Assembly: GCA_964577615.1 (NCBI GenBank)
Contig: CAZNZW010000004.1
Location: 1-64,000, forward strand
Source: QNYZ01 sp964577615
Lineage (GTDB): Bacteria > Desulfobacterota > Desulfobacteria > Desulfobacterales > QNYZ01
Length of the DNA: 64,000 nt
Direction of reading: 5' to 3'
Positions 57,388 to 64,000 of this stretch are shown one piece after another. Each line of letters begins with the position of its first letter. The first letter of the stretch is position 1. Below the pieces are notes generated by a model. The model was not told the origin of the DNA. It was given only the letters and a program-made list of their open reading frames with translations, and searched no databases. A program made the position numbers and the translations under genes.

Positions 57388-58026
57388 CTATTTATCCAAC
57401 AGGTCCGCCATTTTGGTCGCCGCGCAATTGGCATCTTCGCAATAAAGATCGGCCCCGATCATATCCGCCCACATCTGGGAAGTCGGCGCCCCCCCGATGA
57501 CGACCTTGTACTTGTCCCTCAGGCCCTTATCCTTTAAAAACTCGATAATCTCTTTCTGGCGCGGTATCGTGGTGGTCATCAAGGACGATGCGCCGATAAA
57601 ATCCGCCCCCATCTCCTCGGCCGCCTTGATAAAATCCAGGGAGTCCACATCGTAGCCGAGATCTTTGACCTCGAATCCATTGGTTTCCAGCATCAGCTTG
57701 ACAATATTTTTTCCGATTTCATGCAGATCGCCCTTTACCACACCGATAACCACCTTGCCCCTGGAAAAATCCCCTTTCGTGTCTTTCAGCTCGGGCTTGA
57801 CGATATCCACCACAGCGGTCAGGGCTTCCCCGGCCATCATGACTTCGGGCAAAAAAATTTCCAGGTCGGCAAACAGGTTGCCCACCCGCTCCATGGTTTT
57901 GGTCAGGCTGTCCAGGATTTCCAGCGGATCGGCCCCCTGGTCCAGAAGCGCCCGGGCGGCGGATTCACTGGCTTCTGTTTCACCGGTTTCAACCAGTTTA
58001 TTCAATTCTTCCAATGACATGGACAT
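57388..58026 (-). CDS. Methyltransferase cognate corrinoid protein (MtmC/MttC-like)
   Basis: 212 aa, full length. N-terminal helical cap domain (about 1-88), then the B12-binding Rossmann domain with GDLHEIGKNIV, whose His102 is the lower cobalt ligand (DxHxxG), SSLMTTT and GGAPTS. It carries the methyl group on Co between the substrate methyltransferase and a pterin or other acceptor. GGAGG ribosome binding site. First gene of the minus-strand transcript with the MtmB-like gene. Confidence 0.95.
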   Translation of the reverse strand: MSMSLEELNKLVETGETEASESAARALLDQGADPLEILDSLTKTMERVGNLFADLEIFLPEVMMAGEALTAVVDIVKPELKDTKGDFSRGKVVIGVVKGDLHEIGKNIVKLMLETNGFEVKDLGYDVDSLDFIKAAEEMGADFIGASSLMTTTIPRQKEIIEFLKDKGLRDKYKVVIGGAPTSQMWADMIGADLYCEDANCAATKMADLLDK

Positions 58027-58126
58027 CCTCCTTGAAAAAAAGGCAACAATGCGTCATCTTATCGATTCCTGACGCGGCCATCCCGGCCACGATTCATGAT
58101 CATTTTTAATATATTAATAATATTTT

Positions 58127-58157
58127 TGTCAATCCATTACTGATATTTATATTGACA
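58127..58157. promoter_or_regulatory. Inverted repeat in the divergent regulator/corrinoid promoter region
   Basis: TGTCAAT (58127-58133) and ATTGACA (58151-58157) are a perfect inverted repeat with a 17-nt spacer. Each arm is also a consensus -35 (TTGACA) for a promoter pointing away, left to the corrinoid gene and right to gntR. The left -10 region is AT-rich (TATTAA at 58106-58111, short spacer) and the right one is weak. A GntR dimer binding here would block both promoters. Confidence 0.55.
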
Positions 58158-58188
58158 TTTTAGATGGATCGGTTAATAGGTTAAACCC

Positions 58189-58821
58189 ATGAATAAAGAA
58201 GAGGCCTACGAAAATCTGCGCATGCGCATTATTACCAATGATGTCGCGCCCGGAGAAATCCTCAACGAGAAGGATCTCATGGCCCGGCTCGGTATCGGCC
58301 GGTCCCCGTTGCGGGAAGTCCTTTTCCGGCTGCAGGAGGAGAACCTGATCAATCCCCTGCCCCGGCTGGGCTATATGGTGACTCCCCTGGATATCTCGGA
58401 TGTGCGCGAACTGGTGGAGCTGCGCCGGGAGCTGGAGGGGTTTGCCGGATATCTGGCGGCCCAGCGCATCACCGACAGTCAACTCGAAGACCTGCGCGCC
58501 CTCATCCACCAGGCCGAAACAGACGCTCCTCAAAAGCATGAATTCACCAGCATTTCGGAATATTACGACACCCGGTTTCATGATCTGCTTTACCAGGCCG
58601 CCCACAACCGGAAACTGGCTAAAACCTTACGGGGGCTGCATATCGACATGCTCCGGATCTGGTTTCATGTGGGACTCGATGCCATTGGATTTTCACCCGA
58701 GGTTCAAAATTTTCACACTGTTCTGGCCGCCCTGGAACAAAAAGATGCCGAAAAGACCCGAAAGGCCATGGAAGCCCACGTGGATTTTTACGCGGCCCAG
58801 GTCAAGGATAAATTTCTATAA
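58189..58821 (+). CDS. GntR family regulator (FadR/FCD subfamily)
   Basis: 210 aa. N-terminal winged helix: AYENLRMRIITNDVAPGEIL and LGIGRSPLREVLFRLQEENL. The FCD effector domain (about 80-205) has the helical residues typical of metal/carboxylate binding (RFHDLL, then HTVLAALEQKDAEKTRKAME). It is divergent from the corrinoid/MtmB-like genes and 12 nt upstream of the MttB-like gene. It probably represses both until the substrate or a product binds. The Shine-Dalgarno is poor. Confidence 0.92.
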   Translation: MNKEEAYENLRMRIITNDVAPGEILNEKDLMARLGIGRSPLREVLFRLQEENLINPLPRLGYMVTPLDISDVRELVELRRELEGFAGYLAAQRITDSQLEDLRALIHQAETDAPQKHEFTSISEYYDTRFHDLLYQAAHNRKLAKTLRGLHIDMLRIWFHVGLDAIGFSPEVQNFHTVLAALEQKDAEKTRKAMEAHVDFYAAQVKDKFL

Positions 58822-58833
58822 GAGGAACGTTTC

Positions 58834-60306
58834 ATGAGTGATGAACCGGCGTCCCGCTGTATCCCCCACCACTACCGCCTGCTGACTGACGCGCAGATCA
58901 AACGCCTTCATACCGCCACACTTGACATCCTGGAAACGGTCGGGGTCCGGGTTGAACATGATCAGGCCCGCCGGATGCTGGCCGATGCCGGGTGCCGGAT
59001 CGCTGAAAACGGAAATGTCCGTATCCCCGGCCAGATGGTGGAAGATGCCATTGACAGTGCGCCTTCACAGATAACCGTATACAACCGCCTGGGAGAAAAA
59101 GCCCTTCAGCTGGAAGGCCACCGCATCCACTTTGGCATGGGCACCGATCTTGCCAAAACCTATGACCTTGACACCGGCGAACTGCGGGCATCCTTGCTGA
59201 AAGATGTCCAAACAGCCGTCCACATTGCCGATGCCCTGCCGGAAATTGATTTTATCGCTTCATACGCCATTCCCACGGATTCGCCCTCCAACATGATATA
59301 CGTGGATGCATTTAAGGCGCAGCTGGAAAATTCCACCAAGCCCATATTTTTCACAGCCGCCGGACGGGAAGATATCGAGATCATCCGGGACATGGCGGCC
59401 GCGGCCGCTGGCGGGAAAAAAAATGTCCGCGACAAACCGTTCTGGATCCATTACGCGGAACCGCTCAGCCCGCTGATTCACACGACCGGGGCGATAGACA
59501 AGCTGTTTTTTTGCGCGGACAACCATATTCCGATCACTTACACACCGGGCATGATGTCCGGCGCCACGGCCCCGGTAACGCTGGCCGGTGCCCTGGCCCA
59601 GGGAAATGCCGAGGCATTGAGCGGACTGGTAATGCATCAGCTCCGCTGTCCGGGCGCGCCGATTATTTCGGGCATCGGCATGTCGACCATGGATATGGCC
59701 CGGGCCACCTGCATCTATGGATGTCCCGAATACCGTCTGGCCCTGTCGGCCTGTGCCGATCTGTACCACCATTACCAGCTCCCCATGTGGGGAACCGCCG
59801 GTGTCACCGATGCCAACTGCCTTGACCAGCAGGCCGGGATGGAGTGGGGAATTTCCCTGATGCTGAACGCCATGTCCGGTGCCAACCTGATTCACGATGT
59901 CGGCTATATGGGTCAGGGGCTGATCGGCCACCCGGCCGCCCTGGTTATCTGTGATGAAATCATCAGCTATGTGAGACGATTTATGCGTGGATTTGACCTG
60001 GACGATGTCCACCTGGATCTGGACTCGATCCGCCAGGTGGGCGCGGGGGGCAGTTTTTTATCCACCGATCAGACGGCGATGCGGTTCAGATCGGAGCATT
60101 GGTATCCCACCCTCTCCAATCGAAAACCGGTGGGACTCTGGGAAAAAGAAGGGACCCGAGGCATGATTGACCTTGCGGTGGAAAAAGCCAGGGATATCCT
60201 GCGGAACCATTCCCCGGCCCCCTTGACCGAATCCGTTCAGCAGGAGCTGCATGAGATTCGGTCTCAGGCAGAACACAGCCTCCGCAATATTCGTTTTGAA
60301 ACCTGA
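58834..60306 (+). CDS. MttB-superfamily methyltransferase without pyrrolysine
   Basis: 490 aa, TIM-barrel corrinoid methyltransferase of the trimethylamine methyltransferase family (DILETVGVRVEHDQ at the start, SGIGMSTMDMARAT, then GTAGVTDANCLDQQAGMEW). Archaeal MttB has pyrrolysine at residue 334; here the equivalent region is LDQQAGMEW with Gln332/Gln333 and no in-frame TAG. Characterised non-pyrrolysine members demethylate glycine betaine, proline betaine, carnitine or gamma-butyrobetaine. It lies directly downstream of gntR and shares a locus with a corrinoid protein and importer. The exact substrate is unknown. Confidence 0.88.
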   Translation: MSDEPASRCIPHHYRLLTDAQIKRLHTATLDILETVGVRVEHDQARRMLADAGCRIAENGNVRIPGQMVEDAIDSAPSQITVYNRLGEKALQLEGHRIHFGMGTDLAKTYDLDTGELRASLLKDVQTAVHIADALPEIDFIASYAIPTDSPSNMIYVDAFKAQLENSTKPIFFTAAGREDIEIIRDMAAAAAGGKKNVRDKPFWIHYAEPLSPLIHTTGAIDKLFFCADNHIPITYTPGMMSGATAPVTLAGALAQGNAEALSGLVMHQLRCPGAPIISGIGMSTMDMARATCIYGCPEYRLALSACADLYHHYQLPMWGTAGVTDANCLDQQAGMEWGISLMLNAMSGANLIHDVGYMGQGLIGHPAALVICDEIISYVRRFMRGFDLDDVHLDLDSIRQVGAGGSFLSTDQTAMRFRSEHWYPTLSNRKPVGLWEKEGTRGMIDLAVEKARDILRNHSPAPLTESVQQELHEIRSQAEHSLRNIRFET

Positions 60307-60350
60307 TTTTATCTGGGATGGGACAACACGCAGATGCCAGTCCGGCCCCA

Positions 60351-61232
60351 TCAATCGTTGCGCGCCATATAGGTCTCCAGCCACTGGACGCCGAAGGAAA
60401 GCGTCAGGCACATGACAAGATACATGGCGGTAATGGTGAGCCACACCTCGATGGTGACATGGGTGGCGGCCATCACCTGCATCCCCTGAAAAGTAAGTTC
60501 CTGGATCGAAATAATCGACACAATGGCCGAGTATTTGATGGTATTGATGAACTCATTGGCCAATGGCGGCAGCACCCGTTTGAGCGCCTGGGGCATAACG
60601 ATGTCCCGCATCTGCTGCCGCCAGGACATCCCCAGGGCATAGGACGCTTCCCATTGACCTTTTTCAATGGATTGAATCCCGGCACGCACAATTTCGGTGA
60701 TATAAGCGCCTTGAAAGACGGCCACTGTAACGACACCGGAAATAAAAGCCGTAAACAGATCCGGCGTCGAGAACAACCAAGCGAGGATTTTCTGGGTGCC
60801 GGGATCCCGGCTCCGGATAAACGATTCGACCCCCAGAATGGGCATGATTTGAGAGCTGACAAAAAAATAAAAGATAAAAATCAGCACCAGCGGGGGAACA
60901 TTGCGGATCAATTCCACATAAGTGCGGCCCACCAGGCGGTTGAACAGGCGGGGCGTTGTTCGCAATACGCCGGCCACCAGTCCGAAAACCGTGGCCAGCA
61001 AGGTGGCCCACACGCTCAAACGGATGGTGGTAAACAGCCCCTGCAGCAGGACATTGGCTTTCCAGCGACCTTCGGCTTCATCAAAAAACCAGAGGTATTG
61101 GGGAATAATGGACCAGTTCCACTTGTAGTTGAGTTTGACGGCCAGCCGATAGACAATGAAAGCCGCCAGCGCCAATAGCAGTGCGGTCACAACCACATCC
61201 AGTCGGGTTATACGTGTTTTGCGATGGTGCAA
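60351..61232 (-). CDS. Polar amino acid-type ABC transporter permease
   Basis: 293 aa. HisM/GlnP-like membrane permease with about five helices. The N-terminal helix (residues 11-30), RTYVELIRNVPPLVLIFIFY and the EAA-type loop EASYALGMSWRQQMRDIVMPQ identify it. It pairs with the second permease at 63088 in a heterodimer. It is the last gene of the importer run and convergent with the MttB-like gene. Confidence 0.93.
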   Translation of the reverse strand: MHHRKTRITRLDVVVTALLLALAAFIVYRLAVKLNYKWNWSIIPQYLWFFDEAEGRWKANVLLQGLFTTIRLSVWATLLATVFGLVAGVLRTTPRLFNRLVGRTYVELIRNVPPLVLIFIFYFFVSSQIMPILGVESFIRSRDPGTQKILAWLFSTPDLFTAFISGVVTVAVFQGAYITEIVRAGIQSIEKGQWEASYALGMSWRQQMRDIVMPQALKRVLPPLANEFINTIKYSAIVSIISIQELTFQGMQVMAATHVTIEVWLTITAMYLVMCLTLSFGVQWLETYMARND

Positions 61233-61333
61233 AAAAGCCCTCTGCGCTATACCTGTTTATCCAGTTCAGCCAATCTGTCCACCAGGCCCGTCTCTACCCC
61301 TGGAAGGGGCAGAGTCCGGCCCGATAGGATCCA

Positions 61334-62164
61334 TTATTCGACCAGGCTGGCCCAGTCCCTTGTTCCAAACCAATAGTAATGCCTGTCCTGGAGCCATCCC
61401 TGGTCATTTTTTGTCTGGATCCAGCTGTTAAAAAAAACCAGGGTATCAAAATCACCTTTTCGCAGGGCAAAACCGATGGGTTCCTTGGTGAAATTATCCC
61501 GCATGGGCATAAACAGGGTGTCCGCGTACTTGACGGCTTCATACGCGGGCCGGGGGGCAGATCCGACCACGGCATGCACATTGCCGTTACGCAGTTCCTG
61601 ATAAGCCTGGGCCTCATCTTCAAAAAGCCGCAATTTGGCTTTGGGCATATATTTTTTGGCCGCCATTACGGCGGTGGTGCCCAGCTTGACCGCCAGTTGA
61701 ACATCCGGTTTGTTGAAATCATCCAGCGACTTAAATCCGGCTGCTTTTTTCCTGTGCGCCACCATGGACATCCCCGAGTAATCATAGGGAATGGTAAAAT
61801 TCACCTTCAGAGCCCGTTTGGTCTGAATCCCCATGCCGCCGATAATCACATCAAATTTGCCGGTCAGCAGCGCCGGAATAATTCCGGCCCACTTGGTGGG
61901 AATAAATTCGACTTTTACGCCCATGTCTTCGGCCAGTTGACGGGCCACATCAATTTCAAACCCGACAAACTCGCCGGTTTTGCTTTTCATGGCCCAGGGC
62001 ACGAATGTATCCATCCCCACCCGTATAACGCCCCGTTTCAGGATCTGTTCCAACGTGCTTTCTTTGGACAGCTTCATCTGCAGCTCACCGGCCGTGACAC
62101 TGGCAGATAAACAAAAACCCAGCGTCAAAATCAATGCGATGATTACCGTTGCGTTTCGTTTCAT
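61334..62164 (-). CDS. ABC transporter substrate-binding protein (family 3)
   Basis: 276 aa. Signal peptide about 1-25. Periplasmic amino-acid-type binding protein: RVGMDTFVPWAMKSKTGEFV, GFEIDVARQLAED, KFDVIIGGMGIQTKR and GTTAVMAAKKYMPKAKL. It captures the ligand and delivers it to the permeases. Family-3 proteins mostly bind polar amino acids or opines, which in this locus suggests an N-methylated amino acid derivative. Confidence 0.92.
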   Translation of the reverse strand: MKRNATVIIALILTLGFCLSASVTAGELQMKLSKESTLEQILKRGVIRVGMDTFVPWAMKSKTGEFVGFEIDVARQLAEDMGVKVEFIPTKWAGIIPALLTGKFDVIIGGMGIQTKRALKVNFTIPYDYSGMSMVAHRKKAAGFKSLDDFNKPDVQLAVKLGTTAVMAAKKYMPKAKLRLFEDEAQAYQELRNGNVHAVVGSAPRPAYEAVKYADTLFMPMRDNFTKEPIGFALRKGDFDTLVFFNSWIQTKNDQGWLQDRHYYWFGTRDWASLVE

Positions 62165-62305
62165 TGTTTTTCCTCCTTTAAATAGATATTTCCGGTTAAA
62201 ATAAAGATCTTACGATCACGGCGGTTCCTGTTTAACATGATAAAGGCAACTCCGGGGCCCCGAACCAACATCCGGAGACCCGTCCCAAAACCGGATATCC
62301 GGTAT

Positions 62306-63058
62306 TTATAAAATCTGGCTTAAAAACAGCCGGGTACGATCTTCGGTCGGCGCAGTAAAAAAATGTTCCACGGTACCGGCCTCTATGATTTTGCCATCTT
62401 CCATGAAAATAACCCGGTCACTCACCTCACGGGCAAACCCCATCTCGTGCGTCACGCAGATCATGGTCATCCCCTCACGGGCCAGTGCTTTCATCACATC
62501 CAGCACTTCACCGATCATTTCAGGGTCAAGCGCACTGGTCGCCTCATCAAAAAGCATCACCTTGGGCATCATGGCCAGGGCGCGGGCAATGGCCACCCGC
62601 TGCTGCTGACCGCCGGAGAGCTGGTTGGGGTAGTTATCGGCCTTATCGGCAATACCGACTTTTTCCAAAAGGTCCATGGACATGGCCCGGGCCTGCTCCT
62701 TTGTTTTTTTACGGACGCGCCGCTGGGCCAGGCTGATATTTTCCAATACCGTCATGTGGGGAAACAGGTTGAACTGCTGAAAGACCATCCCCACCTCTTT
62801 CCGGATTTCAAGCCTGTTCTTTTTATGGTCATCCAGAACAATACCGTCAATGGTAATGGCACCGCTGTCGATCTCCTCCAGGCCATTCAGGCAGCGCAGA
62901 AATGTTGATTTTCCCGAGCCGGACGGGCCGATGACGACCACCACTTCACCGCGATGGATCCGGGTGGAAAAATCGACGAGCGCCTTGACACCGTTGGGAA
63001 ACGTTTTGCTGATATGTTCAACAACGATGATATAATCTCCCGAATCCGTAACGGGCAT
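62306..63058 (-). CDS. ABC transporter ATP-binding protein (GlnQ/HisP type)
   Basis: 250 aa. Walker A GPSGSGKST, signature LSGGQQQRV, Walker B VMLFDEATSALDPE, H-loop THEMGFA. It drives import with the two permeases. The 62165-62305 gap to the binding-protein gene shows a short perfect palindrome (62290-62303) but no gene. Confidence 0.96.
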   Translation of the reverse strand: MPVTDSGDYIIVVEHISKTFPNGVKALVDFSTRIHRGEVVVVIGPSGSGKSTFLRCLNGLEEIDSGAITIDGIVLDDHKKNRLEIRKEVGMVFQQFNLFPHMTVLENISLAQRRVRKKTKEQARAMSMDLLEKVGIADKADNYPNQLSGGQQQRVAIARALAMMPKVMLFDEATSALDPEMIGEVLDVMKALAREGMTMICVTHEMGFAREVSDRVIFMEDGKIIEAGTVEHFFTAPTEDRTRLFLSQIL

Positions 63059-63087
63059 GTAAAATCTCCAATTTCTCTGTTTCCGGA

Positions 63088-63912
63088 TCAGCCAACCACT
63101 TTGAAACGGTGTTCCATGTAATTGACGATGACAGACAATGTCGCCGTGACAACCAGATACATCCCCGCCACGGTAAACCAGAGTTCAAAGGTTAAAAAGG
63201 TTTCCGCAATCACGGCCTGGGCCTGCATGGTTAAATCGTAGATGGCAATGGTGCTGACCAGCGCGGAGTCCTTGATGAGCGAGATGGCCTGGCTGGTCAG
63301 GGGCGGCAATACCCGTCGAATCGCCTGGGGTAAAATAATATAAAAATAGGTGTCAAATCCGCTCAACCCCAGGCTATGAGCCGCCTCCCACTGCCCCCGG
63401 CGGATAGAAACAATCCCTGCCCGGAATATTTCGGAAGTATAAGCGCCTTCAAACAGGCTCAGGGCAAGAACGGCCGATGTCATCCGGTTGATGCCCAGCA
63501 CCGGCCCCAGAACAAAATAGATAAAAAACAGTTGGATCAAAAGCGGGGTGTTGCGAACCACCTCAAGATAAACCCGGGCAATGGCTTGAGCGACAAACGA
63601 ATGTGACAGCCGAAAAAGAGCGGTACCCAGGCCGATAATAAATGCCAGTACCAGGCTGATTCCCGAAATTCGCAAGGTCACCATTAACCCCTCCCACAAA
63701 GGACCGGCATAGTAGCCGGTTTCATCGTGGGTGAAGATATATTTGGGAATCTGGTACCATTGCCAGTTATAGCCCAATTTTTCAGTACCGGCGGAGAAAA
63801 ACCAGACGACAGCAAGCACCAGGAGGGTGAACTGGGCAACATCGAAAAGAGGTGACCGGTAAATGCGGCGCCAGAGCGGTTTACGCTGTGATGGATGAGA
63901 TGCGCCCATCAA
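63088..63912 (-). CDS. Polar amino acid-type ABC transporter permease
   Basis: 274 aa, HisM-like. N-terminal helix about 21-40, VYLEVVRNTPLLIQLFFIYF and the EAA loop EAAHSLGLSGFDTYFYIILPQ. It is the first gene of the minus-strand importer run (permease, ATPase, binding protein, permease). The upstream region (63913-64000) is AT-rich and may hold its promoter, but no consensus was recognised. Confidence 0.93.
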   Translation of the reverse strand: MMGASHPSQRKPLWRRIYRSPLFDVAQFTLLVLAVVWFFSAGTEKLGYNWQWYQIPKYIFTHDETGYYAGPLWEGLMVTLRISGISLVLAFIIGLGTALFRLSHSFVAQAIARVYLEVVRNTPLLIQLFFIYFVLGPVLGINRMTSAVLALSLFEGAYTSEIFRAGIVSIRRGQWEAAHSLGLSGFDTYFYIILPQAIRRVLPPLTSQAISLIKDSALVSTIAIYDLTMQAQAVIAETFLTFELWFTVAGMYLVVTATLSVIVNYMEHRFKVVG

Positions 63913-64000
63913 TTACCTGTTTTTAAAAAGAATTGCAGATCCGCAATATAAATGTGCATCAGGAGTTTCTGTAATTTTGGCATGTTTTTGTATATCAAAT

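Noticed and set aside
58834..60306. Amber read-through (pyrrolysine) in the methyltransferases
   Set aside because: Neither methyltransferase frame contains TAG, and TAG is used as an ordinary stop in several genes here (for example ispA and xseB).
62290..62303. Palindrome ACCGGATATCCGGT after the ABC ATPase gene
   Set aside because: A single short palindrome in GC-rich DNA with no spacing to a promoter. It is probably chance.

Overview
The window looks like a chromosomal segment of a Gram-negative anaerobe of the Desulfobacterota (a deltaproteobacterial sulfate reducer). This is inferred from gene content: FAD D-lactate dehydrogenase plus lutABC, a DsrE/F/H-TusA-YeeE sulfur-relay operon, tandem acyl-CoA synthetases, class I fumarase, an RdhA-like iron-sulfur protein, corrinoid methyltransferases and a probable selenoprotein. 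Coding DNA is GC-rich and dense, with many ATGA or TGATG start/stop overlaps. I see no tRNA, rRNA, insertion sequence, prophage or CRISPR array.

Layout. 0-7.6 kb: isoprenoid/housekeeping block xseA-xseB-ispA-dxs-tlyA, then an EF-G paralogue. 7.6-9.5 kb: secreted nuclease and spore-photoproduct-lyase-like radical SAM protein, on the minus strand. 9.7-25.3 kb: a locus for acetate/short-chain acid uptake, activation and sensing. It holds an SSS-transporter/histidine kinase fusion, a degenerate sensor fused to a DnaQ-type exonuclease, a CheY-like regulator, two AMP-forming acyl-CoA synthetases, an EF-hand membrane protein, a DUF4212/SSS symporter pair and a cNMP-CBS-nucleotidyltransferase protein. 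25.5-32.7 kb: RdhA-like protein, lactate oxidation genes and an acyltransferase. 32.7-41 kb: an eight-gene minus-strand MoxR-DUF58-DUF4350-DUF4129-SpoIIM-RDD envelope module. 41-48 kb: VOC protein, pepA, SH3/AMIN protein, acyl-CoA ligase and fumarase. 48-54.5 kb: sulfur handling, made up of a YeeE-TusA-DsrF-DsrH-DsrE operon, a porin, a MarR regulator and a three-domain rhodanese lipoprotein with an in-frame TGA. 54.5-55.8 kb: two small genes. 55.9-63.9 kb: a corrinoid methyl-transfer locus with a polar-amino-acid-type ABC transporter.

The most interesting elements are these. (1) The 55.9-63.9 kb locus has a monomethylamine-methyltransferase (MtmB) family protein with no amber codon, so no pyrrolysine. 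It is paired with its own corrinoid protein, a non-pyrrolysine MttB homologue, a divergent GntR regulator and an ABC importer. I infer a pathway that imports and demethylates an unidentified N-methylated compound. (2) The rhodanese has a TGA exactly where its first domain has the active-site-loop Cys, followed by a SECIS-like hairpin. (3) A sensor-kinase-like protein lacks the phospho-acceptor motif but carries an intact DEDDh exonuclease. (4) tlyA has no ordinary start codon for its complete S4 domain; it may use an ATC start or -1 frameshifting on an A AAA AAG heptamer. (5) A MarR gene has a consensus promoter placed so that its transcript would be leaderless.
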